Of a stretch of DNA of 64,000 bases, positions 10,054 through 22,098 are shown piece after piece. The notes under the pieces are model-generated. The model was not told the origin of the DNA, did no database searches, and was given only the letters and a program-made list of their open reading frames with translations. The translations under genes were made by a program, and so were the position numbers. This DNA comes from Adineta ricciae (taxonomy: Eukaryota > Rotifera > Eurotatoria > Adinetida > Adinetidae): assembly GCA_905250025.1 (NCBI GenBank), contig CAJNOJ010000133.1, positions 62,001 through 126,000 of the forward strand, read 5' to 3'. How positions within the stretch are numbered: the stretch's first letter is position 1; each line of letters begins with the position of its first letter.

Positions 10054-11348
10054 ATGTCACATATGAACAATGATGTTGACGATCGATGTCAGCATCCTGA
10101 TAAATGTACTAAACCAATGTTTACATACTGTTCTCATTGTCGGTGTTTTCTGTAAGTAAAAAACTTTTTATTCTTGACTTTTAACTCATTTTGATGACAT
10201 ATAGTTGTTTTACCCATTTGAAGCAACATCATGACATGATGAAACACGATATTGCCCAAATGGTCACGAAAGCTGATCATGAACGTGTGTTGCTCGAGCA
10301 ACGGATCCATGACATTAAACAACAGCAGATCGTATTGAATAACTTTTACGAACAGGAAATGAAACGTTTGGATGAAATGCACGGATTTCTCGTGAATATT
10401 AGCGAGAATAAAGTCGATAGTCACAATATTTATTCATTAATGAATAATTATGAGAAAAATATCAAACAATTCATTGCAATTAATCATGAAGATAAAGCAA
10501 AAAGTTCTTTTTTAAATCAAATTGATCAATTTCTAAAACAGCAAATTGACCTTGAAGAGCCCGACATTGACTCCAATACAAACAAATCTTCGCTTGGTAA
10601 TATAATTCAGGAAAACATTTCAGTCCGTCCTTTACTTATTTCAGAACAACAAAACGATATTGATTCGGAAGACTTTTCACTTAGTTCCAAATCATTAATC
10701 AACGTGAGCTATAGTAGACATTGTTATACTTGCTCTCACGCATGCTGTTTTTAGTTACCTAATCCCGTATGTCCCTTGTCACATGTAAATGCTTTTGGTT
10801 TGTCTTCTGAACTGAAAATAATTGGCATACCATGCGAATTATTAAAAGATTGTACAACATTGACATACGGTCGCTGCTACTATCATTTGATGACGTACCA
10901 TCGTTTAAAACCTGCTGTGGCTAAAATTATCGTGCGAACGATATCAGCATATGAAAATCAATCGATTGACCCGACTTCACTCGATATTTTCTCCAAATGG
11001 GCACCTGATCAAATTCTTTCTCAATCGAGAAGTCTATTTATTGGTTGTTGTCCTCTAACCGAAGAGAACGTTTATGGTATCAAACCCCATCATCATACAT
11101 CAGTATGCGCACCGCGACCACCTATTCACCTCTATCAACAGTAAACAGAAATTTCCTTTTGTTGAAACAAAACTTTGTGTTTCTTGGTCGTGTTTAGTCT
11201 ACTTACATTTCATCGTTTTAAACACAAGTGTGCGTTGCGTTTAGTCAGTGCGTTGATTGATCAAAAACCAGCATCGACACAAATCTTTCACGCCAATGAA
11301 GTGATCATTAATACTGCTGTACGTTCGAAACACCGCCCGAAGCATTAA
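10054..11348 (+). CDS. B-box zinc finger / coiled-coil protein with two Cys/His units
   Basis: Four exons: 10054-10151, 10205-10703, 10755-11140, 11198-11348. Phases agree at each junction; about 344 residues. The N-terminus is B-box-like: C-x4-C...YCSHCRCFLCFTHLKQHHDMMKH supplies the Cys/His zinc ligands. A long amphipathic helix follows, with likely coiled coil (EQRIHDIKQQQIVLNNFYEQ and onward), as in TRIM-type proteins, but no RING precedes it. The C-terminal half carries two tandem copies of a Cys/His unit, CPLSHVNAFG...CYYHLMTYHRLK and CPLTEENVYG...LYQHLLTFHRFK, each followed by a helix. The same unit occurs in the gene at 1-504. The function is unknown; scaffold or nucleic-acid binding is possible. 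Confidence 0.75.
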
Positions 11349-11679
11349 CGAATATCTCGATGAATATATTTTCTAACTTTTATTATTGGTTATTTATGTT
11401 TGAAAAGTTTTCTCTTAATCATCTTTTGCTTTCGGTAGACTTAGATAATGAATAAACTTCGAAGAAAAGCCAGAAAACGGTTATTTGTAATAACATTCAT
11501 CAGTTCTGAATAGAGCTTTTAACCTTACGTTTCCTTCTCGATTTTCGTTAGAAATCGATAAGATCAAAAGCCCCTTTAAACCATAAATGAACTGATCATG
11601 TTACCGCTCTCGATAAGATTACTCGTTTCGTTATTTATAGACCAAAGTCTACTCATTCGAAAGTCTTTTTCGTACAATC

Positions 11680-12702
11680 ATGAAATACTATCAATTAGTC
11701 GTCTGTATTTGCTTCATACTAATCAAAACTTCTAGTCAATCATCGAAACGAATAACACACGCGATCATTCATGGTGAAGTCCGTGGAAATGGTTCATTGC
11801 CGAATGCCGACAGAAATGTTCATTTAGTTATTGAACTCCGCCTGTCTCGTGATGATCGTCCCCAGGCAATCGCGAGGACAAAAATTAGACTTTACACCAA
11901 TCGAACAGTGTCATCGTTTGTTTTTCCATTTAAACTGAAATATCTGCTAGCGAAAATCAATCCGCATAACGCGTATGTTCTTTCGGCACGAATTCGAACC
12001 GGCCAAAATAAGTTAATCTACGTTGGCGATTTGCCCGTGCCTGTTACCGAACGAAAAGAAAACCAAGCGAAGTATCTGGTTATTAATGTCGTCGAAACTC
12101 GTAAGTGACAAGTTTGAAGAACGTATCTTTGCATTATTTCACTGTTCAAATAGCTTCGTGGTACGGTAATATTGATAAACTGAGTTTACTAGCTTATAAA
12201 GTAACACAATTAGGTGGTACTGAAGAGGTAAAAATGGACAATTATGTTTGAAAATAGCTTTCCGATGAATGTAATGTAGGCATTTTCCAGTGAACTATAC
12301 ACCAACAAAAAGACTGGCACTTATAACTGCGCGGTATGTAATTCAACATTGTTCAGGTAATGAAATGCGATGTTCTCTGAGGAAAAAAAAACAGAAACAA
12401 ATATCAATGTAGTTCAAAGCATAAATACAATAGTGGCACAGGTTGGCCATCTTTCTATCAAGCAGCTATTGAGGAAAATGTTGCAACAGATGTTGATCGA
12501 AAATATGGAATGACTCGAACAGAAGTTCATTGTGCAAAAGTATGTTTTCCGCTTACATATTAAACTAAAACGAAATCTCATCTGTTTACAGTGCAAAGCC
12601 CATTTGGGTCATGTCTTCGACGATGGTCCACAGCCTACTTACATGCGTTATTGTATCAATGGGGTTGCTCTGCAATTCTATGCTGATAAAGATCAGAACT
12701 AA
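11680..12702 (+). CDS. MSRB: secreted YbaY-domain / methionine-R-sulfoxide reductase (MsrB) fusion
   Basis: Five exons: 11680-12100, 12154-12227, 12280-12356, 12413-12539, 12592-12702; 269 residues. A signal peptide ([19 protein letters not shown]) sends it to the secretory route. Residues about 28-130 resemble the bacterial YbaY lipoprotein domain ([12 protein letters not shown], then [14 protein letters not shown]). The C-terminal half is a full MsrB: ELY...[39 protein letters not shown] and the catalytic-Cys motif RYCINGVAL. Both zinc CxxC pairs are present. MsrB reduces methionine-R-sulfoxide in oxidised proteins, here probably extracellular or ER proteins. The fusion of a bacterial-type domain with an antioxidant enzyme is unusual for an animal. 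It lies tail-to-tail with the Van Gogh-like gene (320-bp gap). Confidence 0.88.
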
Positions 12703-13022
12703 TCAATTTGATTTCTTTGCCTTAGTTTCAATGAAAATAAAAACAATATTGATAAGAACAATTTTGTAAATCTCCTGTTGATATTTATTTCATAGTACAT
12801 ACACAATATCTTCTCTTTCATTAATTAACATTGAACACACGTCGAAAAAGAAGAGAACCAAAAGAGAGGAAGAAAAAGAGTACGAAACAAATACATTCAG
12901 AAGAACAAGCAAATGCAACGAACATTGAATATGTGAGCAGAATCGTTTGAGAGATAGAATCATCATCAAAACGAAATTCGTAAAAAATATATCTGATCTG
13001 AGAGCATTTTTCCGAACGAATA
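12703..13022. other. tail-to-tail gap between MsrB and Van Gogh genes
   Basis: A 320-bp AT-rich spacer. GAAAATAAAAAC near 12732 is the probable polyadenylation region of the + strand gene. Nothing else is seen. Confidence 0.5.
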
Positions 13023-14871
13023 TTAAACAGATGTTTCTGAATTTAATTTCAAAACAAACTTATTGTGTTTCGAATCGAAGATTTTTTCGATTAGATTCAC
13101 TCGTGGCATTCGATGAAATGTGCATATTAGAGCGATATGCTCCGCATGTTGTTGTTTAAGTACAAATGTCAGTTTGGGATGAATTGATTGGTTAACTGAC
13201 ACTTTTGCTTGTCTTTCTTCATTGTTCGTTGCCGTTTGAGGATCACATATCAATGTCCACGTTTGTTCTTGATGATTATTTGTAACTGATGCCAGTGCAG
13301 GAAAGAGTAGGGTGGCCAAGGGTTGTGATTCTGTTTGAACATAGCGTTCGAGAAAAGCTCGAGGGGAGAGATCATGAGATAAGCAGGTGGCTAAATGAGA
13401 TATTATGGATTCGCGAGTGAAATACGGTTGTTGCCGAGTTAGTCGAAGATATTTTTGAAGCGAACGTGACAGAGAGGAAAACACAGCCTAGGCAAATGAA
13501 GCATAGATTGATTGGCAACTGAAATCGAGTATTACCTGTGCGGCTTCTCGAGCATCCATTGGAATATGAGTACCATATTTTTCATTGAGACATTTGCGAA
13601 CATGTGTAAAAGCATCTTCACAAGAACTTAATAATTTCGTACGTCTCTTACGTACGCGACGTTCGTAATCGAGTTCATCATAAAATCTAAAGACATATAC
13701 GATGTCATTTCGATCCGAACAAAAGTTGCATATATCGACATGAAAGTCGAAATTTACCTATCGTTAAATCCACGCATTGATCGAGTCATTGTTCCGTCTA
13801 ATCCACCACCGATCACTGTCGATGCGTTCGATTGAGAACCAGTTGATTTCGCCGAAAATCCTCCGTGACGTTTGCCTTGCGTTTGTTGAGCATTTTCCAA
13901 CCAAGGATTAAACACAGGAAAATCTTTATAGTATTGTTCCACTAAATAAACACTTGCTTCTTGAATAGACATTGACCCTTGAAAGTGGAAATCAAACCAA
14001 TGAGACTATTTTAAATGAAATTCAAGTAGTTACCTATTGTGTATTGTCTTGTTTGCCCGTCGGGTGATCGTACAACTTTAACAATCCATTTCGGATATAA
14101 CCATTTCACTTCTAAGATTAGGACAGCGAGAATTAAAATGAATAGAAGTAAATCTTCGTAGGTCGATGTTAATGATAGGACTCGCTCATACGAGTCAAAT
14201 TTTGGTTGTAAGATTCTAAAGGCGTAATAAAACCAATAGATAGCAAGTATAAACAATAGCACAATTGTTAAACACATCTTTTGTAGATGAACACGTGGCA
14301 AATATGTATTATTTCGACGTCGATATAAGAGAAAAAATGTTCCCATAAGTAAAAAAATAAGTTTAAAAATAATGGTTAAGATTGGCGAATAATCCTCGAT
14401 GTAAATTGAATCGGATGCTACTAGTGTATAGGGCAATGTTAGAAAGAATATTGGTGTAATGAAAGCAATTAAACAAAGGAGATAAATAGCAAATTTCGAT
14501 ATAGTTAAAGATAATGTTCGTCGATTAAGATTATTTGATAAAGTATGTAAATGCTCGTGATGATTATTTTCATTCAATTGTAAACTTGTATCATTAGTAT
14601 TCGTCAATGCATCCTCATTTCCACCGTTACAAGTGATTGTTGTTGTCTCACCCCAATTATCATCTTGAGGAAGAATTTTCACTTCAATGCGTTCATCTTG
14701 ACTATCTGTTGACGTGACAATCGGTGCTGTTGCTGTTGAACCATCAGCTCCTCGCTTTTTATGATGATGGTGATGACGGCGAGATGATGAACGTGTTTCA
14801 TTGCTAATCGTATGTGATGATGATGAAGGAAGTGCGTTCGATAAAGAACCACCGTAAGTATCAGGATCCAT
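13023..14871 (-). CDS. VANGL: Van Gogh-like planar cell polarity protein (Strabismus)
   Basis: Four exons on the minus strand: 14871-14034, 13977-13758, 13686-13536, 13487-13023; 557 residues (family about 520-580). The N-terminus is Ser/His/Arg-rich, like the phosphorylated head of Vang proteins. Four hydrophobic segments follow (about residues 126-235), beginning SKFAIYLLCLIAFITPIFFL. The cytoplasmic tail has the family blocks: RQYTIGSMSIQEAS, VEQYYKDFPVFNP, YERRVRKRR, DAREAAQAVFSSLSRSLQKY, LRLTRQQPY, SPRAFLERY and HNKFVLKLNSETSV. The last four residues, ETSV, are the PDZ ligand used in other animals to bind Dishevelled and Scribble-type partners. The protein acts at the plasma membrane to set planar polarity. 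The call is strong. Confidence 0.96.
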
Positions 14872-17800
14872 AATCTAAATGCAATAGACATAAATTATCG
14901 ACAAGCTATTTAACATGATTTATTGCGTAGAAAATTTACATAATCGAACGAATCTTTTTCACGCAAAAGTTAGATTAATTGGTTCCCGTACCCACTACAT
15001 TTATCCAGAACGATCAAACTTACTGTAATGTCTGATGCACAATAGTGCTTCTCTATGGCATTGCCATTTCTGTTCAACAGTAACTCGTATTCTGCTTTTG
15101 TTGTAATCATCGCTTTTCGATGGTTGCTCATTATTATTGTTCGATACCCCACAACTGTTTAGCTTTTCTCTTGTCTTTTCAACGCCGCCTGTATCGAGTC
15201 GATGATATTGACCAATGCATCTTTCCTCTGTTCATTGTCTTCCGAAGCGTCGTTATTTTTCACGCTGTCTCCCTTATCTACCCACGACTCATTGCTCGAG
15301 GCAATTAACAATATACAGAGTATTCTAGTCAAAATAACGAAGAAAAAGAAGAGAAAAGAAGTAAAGTTCAATTAATATTATACATATGTTGATATATAAA
15401 TGTCTAATTCAAGCTGATCATTCAGATACGAAGCTTCTATTCGAACTAAAAGAAGAAGAAAATGAAAGAGTAAAATAATAATTCAAGGCTCATTTCTCAA
15501 TTAAATGAAGAAGAAAAATATGATCGATGAAGCAAAAATAAAGAAGAAAGACACATGTGCATCTCTCAATAGATGAAATGTATTGAATCGCTCTACCGAT
15601 TCGTACAATACGCTTGTCACGATACAAAAGTGACGATAGGTTATCTTGTTCATATCACCGATAAGATTTTAATACGAACAAGGATCTCTCTTGCTAATGA
15701 GGATCGAATTTGTTCACAAAAGAAAAACGCTAAACATGTACCAATCTTTCTCATTAAGCTTGTCTACGTCGTCTCTAGTCACGCATACACGATGTTAACT
15801 TAATGAGCACTCAAGATTTTTCTTACATACAGTATATGGATATTTGCTGTTGACGAGAGATGTATGATAATGTTCTTCCATGTTAAAGAGTCCGAAAGAG
15901 CGTATGTATATGCTTAAAGACAATGTTAGTTGCCTATTTGATTAGAGATTTGATCAATGCTTGCTTACATAGCAGTATTGAAGAACGAGAAAGAAGAAAA
16001 GAAATATGTAATAAAGTTGAACAGATCACATACGTATACGCACTTACACACACGTTTCTTTACAAATTTTATCACCGACCAACTGACCTCAAAAAGAGAA
16101 AGAAAAGCGAAGACGAAGAAGTTTAAGTATTATTCATAAAGAAGCATAAAAGGAACTTGCATAAGAAATAAAACGTTCTTGTAATATCTACCAGTATATT
16201 AATATAGACATCTATTCTTTGTCAGATAATGATACTTGAACAGAACTTGCTTTTGCTGTCTTTTTATTCAATACATCTAGACATATCACGAAATCTCTCT
16301 CTCTCTCTCCTGTTCTTCGAACGGTAATTGATACATGAACAATGAAAGACAACGAAGAGATCTCTGTACAAACAAAGATGGACATTCTTATTAAGAGCTT
16401 TGTCTGATATGAAAACATATGAAGGACAACGAATAAATATGATTTACATACTTGCTTGAGAAAAAAGAAACAACTTTTTGCCAGGTGTTATCGATTGATC
16501 ACACCGTTATCGGAAAACAAAGAGTCAATTTCTATTGGTTCATATGAGAACAGAGACACAACTGTTCAGTTCAATTATCAAACAGACAGATCGTCATTAT
16601 TCTTCTGATACTGATTGTGTGTGCCATCTATGATAGAAATATCGATCAAGCGTTAACTTAACGAATATCATTTTCAACCATTCTATTTGATACTCAGATT
16701 TTAACACAGCAGAAGTTCATTCAAGGAGATTTTGAGAGGCATTTGCACGGGAACGATAATTTTCTCATGTCTTAGTTATGAGTCAACATTTATTCAATGA
16801 GTGATGAAACAGATCTATTTTTTCTTGTCAATTATTTCTTTTAGAATTCAAGATTAGAACATTTTCATTGGAGCTGAAATCGGTCATACGGATTCTTTTT
16901 TGACCAAATACGAATCATGCGTGAGTGACAAATGCTACGTAATTGATGCTTCTTTGTGTAAAAAAATTTCTTAACTAAGAATCTAAGTCATAAAATCGAT
17001 GCTTATCTTACTCCTTTCGATAGTACGTTCAGACACGGGCAAATGTAGACGTTGAACAGTCTTTCTAAGAGCGAACAAATAACTCTTTCCACTCTAAAAA
17101 CGAAATCTAGCTTTGCATTTCACATAATAAAATATGTGATTTTGATTCATTTTTACGGTACGACTTTACGATAAACGCGTCGGTTCCTTTTCCCACACTA
17201 AAATCCAAGCATAGAGAATTATTGAAAGTTATATAACAAACACTGTTTGACGATTAGGATTGGAACAGTTTGAAAAAAGATCAGCAGTCTATCATGTCGA
17301 TTTAATTTATTCTTACTCCACCGGCTTTCGAGTTCACTTGGACATGTTCAGGTTGATCTATGCAAAAGAAAATAAAATCGTCAGTTAATAACAAATGGAA
17401 ACTTATCATGATTGCAAGAACGATTCAGTGAACGTACCACAGATTTTTCCTTTATTATTCGTTCGTTTGTTCATGCAGTGAATTCGACTATTGGACGCTA
17501 ATATATCTATATGGTGTCTAACGATCGTTGCACGGCTATTCGATACCAATGACTATCACAGATGTTCTACGTTCGGCATTTATTAGATTGGTACTTTTCC
17601 TTCCTATGAAAAGAATCGATGACTTATGAGATCCGCGACAAATGAAGTACATGAACTATTTCCTTAAACATTCACGTAGAAAGCATGTGAAAATAGTTCC
17701 AGTTTGATTTAAAGGTATTAAATTAGGTTTAGGTGTTCAACAATTGTACGGATATGGATTATCAAGAGTTTTGTAACACATTTCGACTAAACATTTGAAA

Positions 17801-19335
17801 AAGTCGGTAGAGATCGATGCTACTGCTATCGTCAAATACATTCAGGGAAGCCAATGTTGTAAGTCGCATTTCTAGTCATAAACAAAAGTTAATTGATCGT
17901 CATCTTCAACTCTTATCTAAATGAAAAAAAAACTTTCCGACAAATTGAAACTAAAATGGGTAAACAAAAAACGAACATTATAGACTCTAACGGTAAATGT
18001 TTCGTCAATTGAATCAAATACAAGAATTAGATAATTCAAATTTCTTCGGTTGTCTCTATTGATTTTTCACTGGTTATTCGCAATGTAAATTATAAACAAA
18101 CATTGCAAACATCATTGAAAATTAACAAAAAACAAAAGTACAAATTCTTCGTATGGATAACTGATATGTAAAGATAGAGAAATAGTTGAGAAGATTCATG
18201 ATATACATTGATATTTTCTGACATGGGTACGATAATTACAATTCACTTGCCGAATGAATGTGCATTTTGATTCTTTTTTTGTTACATGGAACGAAAACAG
18301 CGTATAGTTGGAAAAAAAGGAGACACTCTGCGCGCGCGGTCTTTTATGCAGTGCATTGCGATGTTAGAAACACGAATTTCAACATTAAATAAAATAATCT
18401 TTTGATTTCATTGATTATTGCCACATTCTGATGTAATTGACTCGATATTCTCTATTTCCGTCCTTCATATTTCTAATGGAGTTTATTTGTCAATGATTCA
18501 GCCTTCTACAAACATGTTTATGATTCTTAAAACATTTTAATTATAGTTTCATTGCAATTATCAATGTCCTTTTTCAATATGCCTATTATACATGTAGTAC
18601 CAACGATATGTCTAAGTCATTAAATGGTTATCAGCAAATAAGCTGATGGTGTCTTGAAGAGTTCCACGTTTATAGAATCATATCATTCTGTGTATCGATG
18701 AAATATTTTCGAGAATATTAATTAGTTGTTTTCGAGCGCAGTAAATAGGGAAAAAGAGAAAACAAGTAATTATGATTTGAAGCAAAAATAGTTTCGATAT
18801 TGTCAGAAATAGACACGCGCGGATACATCTACTACTTTGGATAAAATCGAATCATTTATTGATTATTAGCATTATTGTTTCGATTATTTTACTCAGTGAC
18901 GTGTAGAAAGACATGACTTTTTTTCTCTAATTCATTTTCCTTTCTTTCTTCTGTTTATCAATGTTGATGATGATCCATTAGTTTGAATACATTGAAAATG
19001 AGCTGTTTTTTCTGCTGACAACATGCGAGAAATAACAATATAATGACAAATCATATTTTTCACCTGTAAGACCCTCATTTTAGGCTTGCTGTGCAAGTGA
19101 GTGTGTGCATCAAACTGTAACCGAATGCGACGAAAACGAGCGAGAAAAAACGAGAGAAAGAAAAACCACAGGCATGTATCTGAATGAAACAATGTTGTCG
19201 CTGACAGACGTGATCTTTTTTCTCCCTGTTTCAGTTTGAGTATTTGTTACTGACGACAATACACAAACAAAGACGAACACAAACGTCTTTTCAATCATCT
19301 ACGCGCAAGTAATCTCATCATAGTCAAGACTCAAC
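14872..19335. other. 4.5-kb region with little coding signal
   Basis: Contains the 5' flank of the Van Gogh gene, one doubtful small open frame (15159-15371, -), a TCTC run at about 16294-16309, a GCGCGCGCGG patch near 18333, and otherwise AT-rich unique-looking DNA. No splice-linked frames, RNA genes or transposon proteins were found. It is the largest empty stretch here, so it may hold regulatory DNA. Confidence 0.45.
15159..15371 (-). CDS. possible small secreted acidic protein
   Basis: A 70-residue frame that starts with a hydrophobic leader (MNFTSFLFFFFVILTRILCILLIASS) followed by an acidic stretch with an amphipathic end (ALVNIIDSIQAALKRQEKS). The signal-peptide shape is the only support. 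No family, no introns and no clear polyadenylation signal. It may be chance. Confidence 0.22.
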   Translation of the reverse strand: MNFTSFLFFFFVILTRILCILLIASSNESWVDKGDSVKNNDASEDNEQRKDALVNIIDSIQAALKRQEKS

Positions 19336-20375
19336 ATGGGCCTTGGATCATCAAGAAGAGACGGTAGATATGACATGTTATTTTGTTTTTCAGTTTACGA
19401 CGATTAATGGTGTACTTCCTTTTTAGCTCCAGTATTCAGTGTGCACGGTCGTCTTTATCGTATCTTAGATACAATTGGTCAAGGTAGTGAAGCTACTGTA
19501 TATAGATGTGAAGATCAAAATGCTGCTCAATATGCTGTGAAAGTGTTCTATTTTTCACGTTATTCTCCTGTGGATTTACGACAACGAATTCCAAATTTTA
19601 AAAAAGAAGCGAATCTATTACGATTACTTTCAACACGTTCAAGACATTTCGTGCATTTAATCGATTATGAATATAAACCTGAAGAAAATATTGGTTATAT
19701 GATCATGGAATTAGGAGATGGTAGTTTACGAAAGAACTTATCTGGAGTACCATTAGATGATCCTATACGACGTTCATATTGGAGACAAATTGTGACCATC
19801 TTGAAAGATCTTCACGACATGCGTGTCGGTAATAAACCTTCGATTTGACATTTTTCGAGATAGACAGATGTATGTCATCGATTCTTTTTTTCTGCTCTAG
19901 TTCACGCTGACATTAAACCCGATAATTTAATCTTAGTCAACAATGTGCTCAAAGTAACTGATTTAGGTCTTGCCTTTCGAGTGGCCTCACCAAGACAAAC
20001 CGTTCGACGAACTGGAGTTCGTGGTACTCTTGGTAATCAAAGAGATTCGCCTGAAGTAGCTAAAAAAAGCACTTGATCTTTGTTTTATTAGATTACATGG
20101 CACCTGAAGTATTCTCTCATCAAACGAGTCATAAATCAGATGTATGGTCAGCTGGTATAATTCTCTATGAAATGACTTACGGTCGCCCACCTTACTATGC
20201 TATAGTCGATCGGAATCAAAAAGTCATGGCTATCTCCTCAATGGTACCTATATCATTTCCACCCGTGAGAGATCGGGCCCTGTTCGATTGTATGAGACGT
20301 AGTCTCTCAGCAAATCCAAACCTTCGACCTAGCGCTCAACAATTACTAGGGCATCCTTACACAAGAACGTTTTAA
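19336..20375 (+). CDS. TTK/Mps1-type protein kinase with N-myristoylation signal
   Basis: Four exons: 19336-19363, 19427-19828, 19901-20032, 20092-20375; 281 residues, so essentially one kinase domain. Motifs in order: glycine loop IGQGSEATVY, lysine in YAVKVF, MIMELGDGSL hinge, catalytic VHADIKPDNLIL (HAD replaces HRD, compare HSD in Mps1), DLG in place of DFG, YMAPEV, KSDVWSAGIILYEMTYG, and a final arginine motif LRPSAQQLLGHPY. The substrate-binding tail of the domain reads like TTK/Mps1, but the long TPR-bearing N-terminus of true Mps1 is missing. The first exon codes MGLGSSRRD, a strong N-myristoylation consensus, so this kinase is probably membrane-tethered and unlikely to be the spindle-checkpoint enzyme. 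Confidence 0.88.
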
Positions 20376-20921
20376 TGACAGTTGTTATGCTTCTTCCTCG
20401 TGAAGAAACTTGAAGATATGTTTTTGTTGAAATATCTGCAAATCTCTATAGATGTCACTGTCAAAAGACTGCTATGTGTTAATCGTAATTTTTCAAAACT
20501 GCTTTCGCATGTTTATATACGAGATGTTTTTTTAATATTAATATATAGGAGAAATTAATATTAGGCTCAATTTATAACTCATAAATTCTAATTGGTTCTC
20601 CTATACACCAATGAAAAATTATTGTTTTTATTTCGCACTGAGTATTTCTTCCTTCTCCACGTCTTCAAAGGAGATAGGGTAGATTTTCTTCGACGTCATT
20701 GAAACAATCACGGTTGGTATTTATCAAATGAATTGCTTTAATTTATTTGAATAATAACCAGAATTTTCTTCACACTTTATGAAATTAAATAGAAGCGAAA
20801 AAATCATCCCTGTGAGTTCTCGAGGCTTCTAGAATTATCAACATATCGAATAAATATAATTCTCATTTTGATGATTTATACACATGAAAATTTGTTTTCT
20901 AGATTTTTTTTCAGACAAATC
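20376..20921. other. intergenic spacer
   Basis: A 546-bp AT-rich stretch. AATATTAATATATAGGAG...TTAATATTAGG near 20535-20565 is a short inverted AT repeat. It probably holds the 3' UTR of the kinase gene and the promoter of the next. Confidence 0.45.
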
Positions 20922-22098
20922 ATGTCGCAAACAAGCTCATCATCTTTCTTTAATAACTTCAGTGAATTTCGAGGCAACGGCAAATCGAAAAACTTCGATT
21001 TTCGAACGCTTTTCGATTTCTCAACCCTGTAAGTTTTCGCCATTTACTTGCGCTCTATCAGTAACAAAACCTCTTCTATCGCTTTAGTCAACCTCAAGTT
21101 CGAAATCATTTGAAAAATGTTTACGCCTGCTTAATGGGCACAACATTATGTGCCACATTAGGTGTACTTATCTCCATGACTGGTTGGTTCAATTATCCTC
21201 TTTTAGCAGTCTTTGGGTCAATAATCACAGGTGCTTGGCTCTCCTCACTTGATTTGAACGCTCGTACTCAAAACAAATGTTTCGCATTAATGGCTGCTAC
21301 TGGTCTATTCACTGGCATGTATATCAGCCCATTGATCAATGTGGCCATTCAAGTTGACCCACAAATTCCTATGACAGCACTTTTAATTACAACATTCGTT
21401 TTCGTCTGCTTTACACTCAGTGCGTTATTAACACAAAAACGTACTTATTTATATCTCGGAGGTAAATATTGATTTCGAATGTACCTAGTTAAGGCAAAAT
21501 GATGTTTAGGTTTACTTGGCACTGGAGCGTCCGTTATGTTACTGTTGAGTTTCATGAATATCTTCGCTCGTTCACAATTACTTTTCAATGTAAGTTAACA
21601 CGAAAATAACCTCGTATGTTTGATACGAAAAGATAGAAGGTCTCATTAACACTAGTAAATAATTACTCGTTTGCAGCCATTAAGCTTGACATCTATCATT
21701 GACACTTATAACTACGGAAAGATTGTGTAAATGATGAAATGAAATTTTGTTTTGATATTTTTCTAAACACTTTTTTGTTCAGGCTAATCTTTATCTCGGT
21801 TTGGTTATGGCATGTGGATACATTTTGTATGACACACAATTAATTGTCGTACGAGCCAACACTGGGGATATGAATTATGTCAAGTGAGTGATTGGAACTA
21901 AATCGATCGATCAGTTTCTCATGAAATTCGTTTTTTTAGACATGCTCTTCTCCTATTTGTTGATTTAATCGATTTATTCGTTCGAATTTTAGTTATTTTA
22001 CTCAAAAATGTATGTTTTCTCGAATTTCCCTGAGATCAAACCAATGAATATTTCTTTTCTAGGCAAAGAGCAACGAAAAGAAGAACAAAAATCGTTAA
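20922..22098 (+). CDS. TMBIM6: Bax inhibitor-1 (TMBIM6) family membrane protein
   Basis: Exons 20922-21028, 21088-21461, 21510-21589, 21783-21883, 21940-22009, 22063-22098 give 255 residues (human BI-1 is 237). It has seven hydrophobic segments. Family marks are HLKNVYACLMGTTL, the CFTLSALLTQKRTYLYLGG turn, NANLYLGLVMACGYILYDTQLI and the Lys/Asn-rich end SNEKKNKNR, which matches the charged C-terminus that controls Ca2+ leak in BI-1. In other animals it sits in the ER membrane, dampens ER-stress death and tunes ER calcium. The intron 21590-21782 is unusually long (193 bp) and contains a possible 48-bp in-frame cassette exon (21677-21724). Confidence 0.9.
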
